From assembly GCF_902706285.1 (NCBI RefSeq), contig NZ_CACSKD010000003.1:452350-516349 (forward strand): DNA of 64,000 bases, given 5' to 3'. The notes beneath the pieces were generated by a model. That model made no database searches, had not been told where the DNA came from, and saw only the letters and a list, made by a program, of their open reading frames with translations. The stretch's first letter is position 1. Every line of letters begins with the position of its first letter. Positions 56,907 through 64,000 of the stretch are shown one piece after another. A program made the position numbers and the translations under genes. The DNA comes from Rhizobium sp. 18055 (GTDB lineage: Bacteria; Pseudomonadota; Alphaproteobacteria; Rhizobiales; Rhizobiaceae).

Positions 56907-58133
56907 TTGCGGACGAAAAGAATCAGGGCGTGGCTGTTTGCAGTCGCTGTGGCAGCAACGGCATCGGCTTCGCTTGTCAGCCATATTGCCCTGGCCGCCG
57001 GTGAAAAGCGGCTGCTTGCCTATGGCGCGCGCATCGTCGGCGACGACGCCAGAACCCGTATCGTCATCGATTTCGACCGGCCGCCGACGTTTTCGATCCA
57101 CTACATCGCCAACCCCGAACGTGTGGTGATCGATCTCCCGGCCACCGCCTTCGGTTTTCCTGCGAAGGATCTCGAGGCGAGGGGGCTCTTCAAGGACATT
57201 CGATACGGCACGATGGACGAGGACAGCGCCCGCATCGTGTTGACGGCGACGAAGCCGGTTCGTATCGGCTTGGCAAAGGTCCAGGTCGATGAGGGCGGCA
57301 AGGGCCAGCGTCTCGTGCTCGAAGCCGAGATGACAGACAAGGCGAAGTTCGACGAACTGGTCAAAGCCCAGTCATGGGACGAGCAGCCGTCATCGCAGAC
57401 CACCAGCACCATCCCTTCGCCTGAAAAGCCCGGCAGCGGCGATTTTATCGTCGCCGTGGATGCGGGGCACGGCGGCATCGATACCGGCGCCATTGGCGTT
57501 GATACCAAGACCCAGGAGAAGGACGTCACGCTCGCCTTCGCCAGGATACTGGCTGATCGGCTGAACCGTGAGCCCGGCATCAAGGCGTTTCTGACGCGCA
57601 CGGATGATTCGTTCCTGTCCTTGTCTCAACGCGTCGAGATCGCCCGGCAGAACCATGCGGCACTCTTCGTCTCGATGCATGCCGACACGCTGCGCCAGAA
57701 GGATATTCGCGGCGCCACCGTCTACACCATCTCCGACAAGGCATCCGACAAGCTCGCCGCCGATCTTGCCGATCGCGAAAACCTCTCCGACCAGATTGCC
57801 GGCACGGCGACGACAACGGAACCACCCGAAGTGGCCGACATCCTGCTCGACCTGACGCGCCGGGAAACCCAGGCCTTCTCGATCTCGCTGGCCGAAAGCG
57901 TGCTGGCGTCCTTCAAGGATCAGGTCGGCACCATCAACAACCCGCATCGTCATGCCGGTTTCCGCGTCCTGCAGGCGCCGGATGTTCCCTCGATCCTCTT
58001 GGAACTCGGTTTTCTCTCCAACCGGGAAGATGAGAAACTGCTGTTGGACGATGCCTGGCGAACGAAGATGGGTGGCCTGCTGACCGAGGCCGTAAAGCAC
58101 TATCGCGCCGCGATGGTCGCCAATGGCGGCTGA
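56907..58133 (+). CDS. amiC: N-acetylmuramoyl-L-alanine amidase AmiC-like
   Basis: 408 residues if started at the TTG at 56907; the open frame begins at another TTG at 56799, so the start is uncertain. A signal peptide (RAWLFAVAVAATASASLVSH) leads to an AMIN domain (about 40-140; GARIVGDDARTRIVIDFDRP), then amidase_3 (about 185-400). Zinc ligands lie in VAVDAGHGGIDTGAIG and FVSMHADTL, and the ending LLELGFLSNREDE is typical. It splits daughter-cell peptidoglycan and precedes mrcA. Confidence 0.88.
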   Translation: MRTKRIRAWLFAVAVAATASASLVSHIALAAGEKRLLAYGARIVGDDARTRIVIDFDRPPTFSIHYIANPERVVIDLPATAFGFPAKDLEARGLFKDIRYGTMDEDSARIVLTATKPVRIGLAKVQVDEGGKGQRLVLEAEMTDKAKFDELVKAQSWDEQPSSQTTSTIPSPEKPGSGDFIVAVDAGHGGIDTGAIGVDTKTQEKDVTLAFARILADRLNREPGIKAFLTRTDDSFLSLSQRVEIARQNHAALFVSMHADTLRQKDIRGATVYTISDKASDKLAADLADRENLSDQIAGTATTTEPPEVADILLDLTRRETQAFSISLAESVLASFKDQVGTINNPHRHAGFRVLQAPDVPSILLELGFLSNREDEKLLLDDAWRTKMGGLLTEAVKHYRAAMVANGG

Positions 58134-58377
58134 ATGGGGCGTGGCCGAGATGTGACACTTTCCTGATGTAACGGTGTACGACGGTGGGAATTGCAGGCAA
58201 TAGCCCTACTTTCCTCACATTGACGCCATTACTCACGGCTATGTTTCCATGTGCAAAACGGAATTGGCTTGTGGCCGCAACGCGCATGGAGTAATTCGCG
58301 CAACGTGCAAAATGCCACGATCCATGCGATTGTTATGCGCGCGCCGATCGACAATTGAGATACCGGTAGCTTAAGAT

Positions 58378-60837
58378 ATGATCAGACTTCTTGGATATTT
58401 CTTCGGAGCGGCTTGCGTCCTGTTCCTGGGCGTGGCGGCGGTCGTTGCGATCTACCTGTCCAACGTCGCGAAGGATCTCCCCGATTACGCCGTGCTGAGC
58501 AGCTACGCGCCGCCGGTGACGACGCGTGTGCATGCCGGCAACGGTGCGCTGATGGCCGAATACGCCAAGGAGCGCCGCCTGTTCCTGCCGATCCAGGCTA
58601 TTCCCGATCGCGTCAAGGCTGCCTTCCTCTCTGCCGAAGACAAGAATTTCTACAATCATCCGGGCGTCGATCTGACCGGCCTTGGACGTGCCGTTCTCGT
58701 CAACTTGCAGAATTTCGGCTCCGGCCGCCGCCCGGTCGGCGCTTCGACCATCACCCAGCAGGTTGCCAAGAACTTCCTTCTGACATCGGACCAGACGATC
58801 GACCGCAAGATCAAGGAAGCCATCCTCTCGTTCCGTATCGAGCAGGCGTATAGCAAGGACAAGATCCTTGAGCTTTATCTCAACGAGATCTTCTTCGGCC
58901 TGAATTCCTACGGCATCGCCAGCGCTGCACTCACCTATTTCGACAAGTCGGTCACCGAGCTCAGCATCTCTGAAGCGGCCTACCTCGCATCGCTCCCCAA
59001 GGGCCCGGCAAACTATCATCCATTCCGCCACCCCGAGGCTGCCCTTGAGCGCCGCAACTGGGTCATCGATCGCATGGTCGAAAACGGCTATGTCAGCCCG
59101 TCGGATGGTGCCGAAGCCAAGACGCAGCCGCTGGGCGTCACCGGCCGCAACAGCGGTCCCTCTCTGTTTGCCTCCGGCTACTTCGCCGAAGCCGTCCGCC
59201 GCCAGTTGATAGACCAGTATGGCGAAAAGTCTCTCTATGAAGGTGGCCTGTCCGTCCGCACCTCGTTTGACCCGCAATTGCAGGTCTTTGCCCGCAAGGC
59301 GCTGCAGGATGGCCTGATCACCTATGATGAGCGCCGCGGTTTCCACGGGCCGCTGAAGCAGATCGACACGACATCCGACTGGGGCAAGGCGCTCGCCGAC
59401 ATCCCGGCGCTCTCGGATGTGCCGGAATGGCAGCTGGCCGTCGTGCTGGCCGTTGCCGACGACAGCGTCGATGTCGGCTTGCAGCCGCAAAAGGACGGTG
59501 CCGGCAAGGTTCCGGCCGAACGCGAGCGCGGCGTCATCGAAGCAAAGAACATGCAGTGGGCCTATCGCTCGGCAACCGGCGGCAAGACCGCCAAGTCGCC
59601 GCAGGGCGTGCTGTCTGCCGGCGACGTCGTGTTCGTCGAACGCCTCGGCGGCGACAGCTCGACATCCTATCGCCTGCGCCAGCCGCCAAAGGTCGGCGGC
59701 GGTTTCGTGGCGATGGACCCGAAGACCGGCCGCGTGCTGGCCATGGTCGGCGGCTTTTCCTACGCCCAGTCGGAATTCAACCGCGCCACGCAGGCCATGC
59801 GCCAGCCGGGTTCTTCCTTCAAGCCATTCGTCTACGCAGCCGCCATGGACAACGGCTACACGCCGGCCTCTGTCGTCAGCGACGATCCGCTGGAGATCCA
59901 GACCGGCAACGGCCAGGTCTGGGCACCTGACAACTATGAAGGCGAGGGCGGTGGCGCCAACACGCTGCGCTTCGCCATCGAGCACTCGCGCAACCGTATG
60001 ACCGTGCGCCTCGCCAACGACCTCGGCATGAATGTCGTCGCCGAATATGCCGAACGTTTCGGCATCTACGATCACATGATGCCGGTTCTTGCCATGTCGC
60101 TCGGCTCCGGCGAAACGACGGTGCTGCGCATGGTCTCGGCCTATTCTGTCCTTGCCAATGGCGGAAAGCAGATCAAGCCGACCCTGATCGACCGTATCCA
60201 GGACCGTTACGGCAAGACCATCTTCAAGCACGAAGAGCGCGTCTGCGAAGGCTGCAATGCCAGCGACTGGCAGAACCAGGACGAGCCGAACGTGGTCGAT
60301 AACCGCGAAACCGTTCTCGATCCGATGACCTCCTACCAGATCACCTCGATGATGCAGGGCGTCATTCAGCGTGGCACCGCCGCCGGCAAGGTTCAGCTCG
60401 GCGAGCGCGATGTTGCCGGCAAGACCGGCACCACCAACGATGAAAAGGATGCCTGGTTCGTCGGCTTTACGCCCGATCTCGTTGCCGGCCTCTATATCGG
60501 CTTCGACAGCCCATCGACGCTCGGCCGCGGCGGCACCGGCAGCTCGCTATCGGCGCCGGTGTTCAACGAATTCATGCAGGCAGCTGTCAAGGACATGCCG
60601 GTCTCTAAGTTCGTCATCCCGGCCGGCATGAACCTGATCTCGATCGACCGCAAGACCGGCATGGCCGCGACGCAGGGTGATCCGAACACCATCATCGAAG
60701 CCTTCAAGCCCGGCACCGGCCCTGCCGACAGCTACTCGGTCATCGGCATGGACAATACGATGGCGCCGGAAGAAATCCTCAAGACCTCGCCGCAGGCAAA
60801 CCAGGCGGTCCAGTCGGGCGCCGGCGGCCTCTACTAA
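58378..60837 (+). CDS. mrcA: Penicillin-binding protein 1A (bifunctional)
   Basis: 819 residues: N-terminal membrane helix (about 5-25), glycosyltransferase 51 domain (about 55-230) with FLSAEDKNFYNHPGVD (catalytic glutamate) and GASTITQQVAKNFL, and a transpeptidase domain with SxxK in QPGSSFKPFVYAAAM, SRN in HSRNRMTV and KTGTTNDEKDAWF. An OB-like insert between the domains (about 325-440) is typical of PBP1A. It polymerises and cross-links peptidoglycan and is placed directly after amiC, a common alphaproteobacterial order. Confidence 0.95.
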   Translation: MIRLLGYFFGAACVLFLGVAAVVAIYLSNVAKDLPDYAVLSSYAPPVTTRVHAGNGALMAEYAKERRLFLPIQAIPDRVKAAFLSAEDKNFYNHPGVDLTGLGRAVLVNLQNFGSGRRPVGASTITQQVAKNFLLTSDQTIDRKIKEAILSFRIEQAYSKDKILELYLNEIFFGLNSYGIASAALTYFDKSVTELSISEAAYLASLPKGPANYHPFRHPEAALERRNWVIDRMVENGYVSPSDGAEAKTQPLGVTGRNSGPSLFASGYFAEAVRRQLIDQYGEKSLYEGGLSVRTSFDPQLQVFARKALQDGLITYDERRGFHGPLKQIDTTSDWGKALADIPALSDVPEWQLAVVLAVADDSVDVGLQPQKDGAGKVPAERERGVIEAKNMQWAYRSATGGKTAKSPQGVLSAGDVVFVERLGGDSSTSYRLRQPPKVGGGFVAMDPKTGRVLAMVGGFSYAQSEFNRATQAMRQPGSSFKPFVYAAAMDNGYTPASVVSDDPLEIQTGNGQVWAPDNYEGEGGGANTLRFAIEHSRNRMTVRLANDLGMNVVAEYAERFGIYDHMMPVLAMSLGSGETTVLRMVSAYSVLANGGKQIKPTLIDRIQDRYGKTIFKHEERVCEGCNASDWQNQDEPNVVDNRETVLDPMTSYQITSMMQGVIQRGTAAGKVQLGERDVAGKTGTTNDEKDAWFVGFTPDLVAGLYIGFDSPSTLGRGGTGSSLSAPVFNEFMQAAVKDMPVSKFVIPAGMNLISIDRKTGMAATQGDPNTIIEAFKPGTGPADSYSVIGMDNTMAPEEILKTSPQANQAVQSGAGGLY

Positions 60838-60855
60838 ACATTTGCGCAAATACGT

Positions 60856-60896
60856 GTGGCGGTCGCGGCTCTTTACATCCGCGGCCGCCACAACTA
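60856..60896 (+). terminator. Hairpin after mrcA
   Basis: GTGGCGGTCGCGG pairs with CCGCGGCCGCCAC (one G-T pair) around a 10-base loop, 18 bases after the stop and before prfB. The following AACTATTTG is only moderately T-rich. A 12-bp palindrome ATTTGCGCAAAT lies just before it at 60840-60851. Confidence 0.6.
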
Positions 60897-60937
60897 TTTG
60901 ACGGACGACTTTCAAGGCAACGCAAAGAAGCGGAAAA

Positions 60938-62069
60938 ATGCGAGCGGAAATCCAGAACGTAGTTGATGAAACCAAGCAGGCTATCACCCTGCTGAGGAGG
61001 CATCTTTGACTGGGATCAGGCGGTAAGACGACTGGACTGGTTGAACAACAAGTCAGAGGATCCCAACCTCTGGAACGATGCCACCGAAGCACAGAAGCTG
61101 ATGCGCGAGCGCCAGCAGCTCGATGACGGCATCAGTGGCGTGAAGCGCTTCGAACAGCAGCTGAACGACAATATCGAGCTCATCGAGATGGGCGAGGAAG
61201 AAGGCGATGCAGATGTCGTCAAGGAAGCCGAAGACGCGCTCAAGGCGCTGAGGACGGAGGCTGCCCGCCAGCAGGTCGAAGCCATGCTCTCAGGCGAGGC
61301 CGACAGCAACGACACCTACATCGAAGTTCACTCCGGCGCCGGCGGCACCGAAAGCCAGGATTGGGCGAACATGCTTCTGCGCATGTACACCCGCTGGGCC
61401 GAACGCCAGCGCTACAAGGTTGAGCTGCTTGAAGTGCATGACGGCGAAGAAGCCGGCATCAAGTCCGCGACGCTTCTGGTCAAGGGCCATAATGCCTATG
61501 GCTGGATGAAGACGGAATCCGGCGTTCACCGCCTCGTGCGCATCTCGCCATACGACAGCAACGCGCGCCGCCACACGTCCTTCTCGTCCATCTGGGTCTA
61601 TCCCGTCATCGACGATTCGATCCAGATCGATATCAACGAAGGCGACTGCCGCATCGACACCTACCGATCGTCGGGCGCCGGCGGCCAGCACGTCAACACG
61701 ACGGACTCGGCTGTGCGTATCACGCATATTCCGTCGGGCATCGTCGTGCAGTGCCAGCAGGAACGCTCGCAGCACAAGAACCGCGCCAAGGCGTGGGACA
61801 TGCTGCGTGCCCGCATGTACGAAGCCGAACTGAAGAAGCGTGAAGACGCAGCCAGCGCCGAAGCGGCCTCCAAGTCCGATATCGGCTGGGGCCACCAGAT
61901 CCGCTCCTACGTCCTGCAGCCCTACCAGTTGGTCAAGGACCTGCGCACCGGCGTCACCAGCACGGCACCCGACGATGTGCTCGACGGCGAACTGAACGAA
62001 TTCATGGAAGCAGCGCTTGCGCATCGCATCAGCGGCAAGCCGGATGCCATGGTCGACGACGTCGATTGA
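60938..62069 (+). CDS. prfB: Peptide chain release factor 2 (programmed +1 frameshift)
   Basis: The gene is split: codons 1-23 are read from ATG at 60938 to CTT at 61004-61006, an in-frame TGA follows (61007-61009), and the rest continues one base further on from GAC at 61008 to the stop at 62069, giving about 376 residues. RF2 recognises UGA and UAA. The GGQ loop is intact ([20 protein letters not shown]); the codon-recognition tripeptide reads SPY ([15 protein letters not shown]) instead of the usual SPF. A start at the TTG at 61041 would drop the conserved N terminus. Confidence 0.92.
60992..61010 (+). promoter_or_regulatory. prfB programmed frameshift site
   Basis: An internal Shine-Dalgarno-like GAGGAGG, then CAT CTT TGA C, matches the classic prfB slip signal in which low RF2 lets the ribosome move +1 on CUU and bypass UGA. 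This gives autoregulation of RF2. Confidence 0.92.
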
Positions 62070-62092
62070 TCGATCCTATGCAGAAGATGTCG

Positions 62093-62118
62093 AAAAGGCC
62101 CCACGCGGGGCCTTTTTT
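62093..62118 (+). terminator. prfB terminator
   Basis: AAAAGGCCCC pairs with GGGGCCTTTT around ACGC and is followed by Ts, 24 bases after the stop. Confidence 0.92.
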
Positions 62119-62138
62119 GATTCCGATCGCGAGATGCT

Positions 62139-62684
62139 TCAGTGGCCGGATTTTTCGACGCTGATATCTCCGAATTCGTCGATCAGGACCGTCCAGCTGT
62201 CTGCGTCACCATCCGGATGGGTCTTCAGGTAGACCATCGCGAACAGGCCCGGTTCGTTCAGGCGGCCGGTCGAGTTTTCGGGGCGGATGTCGGTCACATA
62301 AGGGTTGAGATCGTTCAATTCCTGTACTTCTACCGTCGAGACGATCTCGGGCCCGGTGTCGGTCTGCGCGATTTGCTGCAGGTAGACTTTGGCGGTGCGA
62401 TCGGATTGGCGAACGGCAAACAGCTTGTAATAGCCATGCCGGGCTTTCGGCTGTGTTGTCGCTGGCTGGGGCGCTGCTGCGGGCACGCTGTTGGCGGCAG
62501 GCGACGAGCCTCGAACCGGGGCCCGTGCGACGGCCGGCGCGCTGCCGTCGTCTTCCCAGTAACCCGTGCTGGTCGCAAAGGTAATGGCAGCCGGCAGAAT
62601 CGGATCTGCGGCATCGTCGGCATGTGCTAAAAGCGGCCATCCGGCCACCAGCAACGCGCATAGTGTCAAACGCTGACGGCCCAT
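62139..62684 (-). CDS. Exported protein of unknown function next to nadK
   Basis: 181 residues with a signal peptide (LTLCALLVAGWPLLAHA, cleavage before DDAAD), a Pro/Ala-rich linker (about 55-82) and a small C-terminal domain (about 83-178; YYKLFAVRQSDRTAKVYLQQ, then DSWTVLIDEFGDISVEK). No cysteine pairs or catalytic motif stand out, and I do not recognise the family. It begins 3 bases after nadK, so it is cotranscribed with the NAD kinase gene, though the two act in different compartments. Confidence 0.78.
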   Translation of the reverse strand: MGRQRLTLCALLVAGWPLLAHADDAADPILPAAITFATSTGYWEDDGSAPAVARAPVRGSSPAANSVPAAAPQPATTQPKARHGYYKLFAVRQSDRTAKVYLQQIAQTDTGPEIVSTVEVQELNDLNPYVTDIRPENSTGRLNEPGLFAMVYLKTHPDGDADSWTVLIDEFGDISVEKSGH

Positions 62685-62687
62685 CGC

Positions 62688-63461
62688 TCAATCCTCGAAC
62701 TGCTCGGCAAGGATGCGGTCCGACCACGACCGGTCAGGGTCGGAAAGAATCCGGGCCGTCATGTGTTCGGATTGGGCGATACGGATATGCAGCACCGATT
62801 TCACCTCGGAATTGTCGGCAACCGCGTTCACCGGGCGCTTGTCCGGTTCGAGAATATGAATATCGACGGTTACCTTGTTCGGCAGCAGCGCCCCCCGCCA
62901 GCGGCGCGGACGAAATGCGCTCACCGGCGTCATGGCGAGCAGCGGTGCATCCAGAGGCAGGATTGGTCCATGTGCCGAAAGATTGTAGGCCGTAGAGCCG
63001 GCAGGCGTGGCAACCATCAGCCCGTCGCAAATCAGCTCTTCCAGCCGCACGACGCCATCGACCTCGACCCTGAGTTTGGCTGCCTGGTAGGATTGGCGAA
63101 ACAGGGACACCTCGTTGATCGCCAGCGCCGTGTCGCTGGTCCCATCGGCATTCGCTGTGGTCATCCGAAGCGGTCGGAACGTGTTCTCGACGGCTGCATT
63201 GATCCGCTCGCGCAACGCGTCCGTCCGGTACTCGTTCATCAGGAAACCGACGGAACCGCGGTTCATTCCGTAGACCAGCCTGCCGGAGTTCATCGTGCTA
63301 TGCAGCGTCTGCAGCATGAAGCCATCGCCGCCAAGCGCCACGATCACATCGGCTTCCTTGGCCGGAACATCGCCATAAAGGCGAATCAACTCGTCGCGCG
63401 CGGCAAGCGCCTCGCTTGCCGGAGAAGCCAGGAAACAGAGGGTCTGAAACGATAAGCTCAT
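62688..63461 (-). CDS. nadK: NAD kinase
   Basis: 257 residues. The ATP/NAD-binding motifs are intact: GGDGFMLQTLH (about 45-55, with catalytic aspartate), YGMNRGSVGFLMN (about 64-76) and PAGSTAYNLSAHGPIL (about 155-170). It phosphorylates NAD to NADP. It leads a two-gene unit with the exported protein of unknown function and lies downstream of tRNA-Thr on the same strand. Confidence 0.94.
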   Translation of the reverse strand: MSLSFQTLCFLASPASEALAARDELIRLYGDVPAKEADVIVALGGDGFMLQTLHSTMNSGRLVYGMNRGSVGFLMNEYRTDALRERINAAVENTFRPLRMTTANADGTSDTALAINEVSLFRQSYQAAKLRVEVDGVVRLEELICDGLMVATPAGSTAYNLSAHGPILPLDAPLLAMTPVSAFRPRRWRGALLPNKVTVDIHILEPDKRPVNAVADNSEVKSVLHIRIAQSEHMTARILSDPDRSWSDRILAEQFED

Positions 63462-63574
63462 GCAATGCCCTTTATGAAGTCCGCCTAGCTAAATGATAAT
63501 GGCGTGGCGCGACAAGGCATTTTAAGGTCGCGGCAGCGCGCCGAGGCCATTCATTTCAACATCTAAGGAGTAAA

Positions 63575-63650
<76 letters not shown>

Positions 63651-63747
63651 AACGCCCGCCAATTACCAGATTCTGCCGTCCTGTAAAGAAAAAATCCGCG
63701 CGACATTTCATTTCGCTCATGGATTTCAACAGGCGTTTGCGCAAGCG

Positions 63748-63885
63748 CTAGTTTTGAGCGGTCTGGCGCACGCTCGATTGCAGATGGTCGCCGCTCTCAC
63801 CCATGCCGCCGCCCGACGAGGGCATGGTGGCAATGCTCAGAACCGAGACAACCATCAGAGCGATGACAACGATCATTATTCGCAA
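63748..63885 (-). CDS. 45-residue exported or membrane peptide, TTG start
   Basis: From a TTG at 63885, seven bases after a perfect AAGGAG, the minus strand reads xRIMIVVIALMVVSVLSIAT followed by MPSSGGGMGESGDHLQSSVR and QTAQN before TAG. A hydrophobic N-terminal helix (about 3-20) and a Gly/Ser-rich tail suggest an inner-membrane anchor or cleavable signal. Nothing in it indicates a role. The strong ribosome binding site is the main evidence. It lies between tRNA-Thr and the gene at the right edge. Confidence 0.65.
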   Translation of the reverse strand: MRIMIVVIALMVVSVLSIATMPSSGGGMGESGDHLQSSVRQTAQN

Positions 63886-63957
63886 GCGAATTCTCCTTCA
63901 AAATCGAGAGAGAAACGCAAGCAGGGCTATTCGGTTCCCCAGCGCCGATTTCGGCGC

Positions 63958-64000
63958 CTATTGCATGGGCGGTGGTGGCGGCTGGGGATTGGGGCTGGTG
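63958..64000 (-). CDS. Possible C-terminal end of a proline-rich protein (partial)
   Basis: The minus-strand frame entering from the right edge reads TSPNPQPPPPPMQ and ends at TAG (63958-63960), followed after three bases by a 7-bp hairpin (GCGCCGA/TCGGCGC, 63941-63956). Only 13 residues are visible, so the gene cannot be named. The alternative is that this is non-coding. Confidence 0.35.
   Translation of the reverse strand, partial: TSPNPQPPPPPMQ

Overview
The window reads as a continuous piece of core chromosome from an alphaproteobacterium of the Rhizobiaceae (Rhizobium / Agrobacterium / Neorhizobium type). Several things support this: high-GC coding sequence, the ldtR-ldtP pair, a K+-independent membrane pyrophosphatase, a Mg-type HemB, the gene order bamE / UQCC-type chaperone / DUF177 / plsX / fabH / ihfA / MerR, and a surface polysaccharide cluster that resembles the upp (Agrobacterium) or gms (R. 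leguminosarum) unipolar polysaccharide locus. No prophage, insertion sequence, CRISPR array or plasmid-type gene was seen. The species is not resolved.

Layout. 1-4.9 kb: the end of phnM, then purN-purM on the minus strand, and an AI-2E/PerM-type membrane protein followed by the DnaA regulator HdaA on the plus strand. 4.9-8.7 kb: ppk-ppx, with a Pho-box-like site and -10 element before ppk. 8.7-14 kb: minus-strand genes for a secreted phytase-like esterase, a membrane adenylate cyclase, RNase D and a Tat-exported multicopper oxidase. 14-20 kb: aspS, a secreted protein of unknown function and parC. 20-24 kb: an SRPBCC protein, an EamA transporter, bpt, an RDD protein and hemB. 24-27 kb: the cell-wall stress module DUF6163 - ldtR - ldtP. 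27-33 kb: glyA-nrdR-ribD-ribE, a GNAT enzyme, a cupin, ribH-nusB. 33-41.4 kb: hppA, bamE, the cytochrome bc1 assembly chaperone, DUF177, plsX-fabH, ihfA, MerR and a HAD phosphatase.

41.4-43.1 kb is the least conventional part: tRNA-Pro(GGG) followed by very small genes, one of them a 49-residue membrane protein with a TTG start, and an HTH regulator. 43.1-51.3 kb is the polysaccharide cluster: polymerase/ligase, polyprenyl-phosphate sugar-1-phosphate transferase, GT4 glycosyltransferase, a short outer-membrane export lipoprotein (OPX), a Wzz/Wzc-type protein whose ATPase motifs look degenerate, and a CelD-like acyltransferase. 51.4-53 kb: DUF2842 and ctaA (heme A synthase). 53.3-62.1 kb: rne, amiC, mrcA and prfB. 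prfB keeps the programmed +1 frameshift and is split over two frames. 62.1-64 kb: a periplasmic protein of unknown function next to nadK, tRNA-Thr(UGU), a 45-residue exported peptide with a TTG start, and the proline-rich end of another gene.

Themes that tie genes together are phosphate and polyphosphate metabolism (phnM, ppk, ppx, hppA), envelope construction and remodelling (ldtP, amiC, mrcA, bamE, polysaccharide cluster) and tetrapyrrole/heme/respiration (hemB, UQCC chaperone, ctaA). I found no clearly new multigene system. The best leads are the pseudo-BY-kinase plus short-OPX export architecture, the palindrome and long leader before ldtP, the small TTG-start membrane peptides, and a predicted stem that hides a ribosome binding site behind tRNA-Pro.
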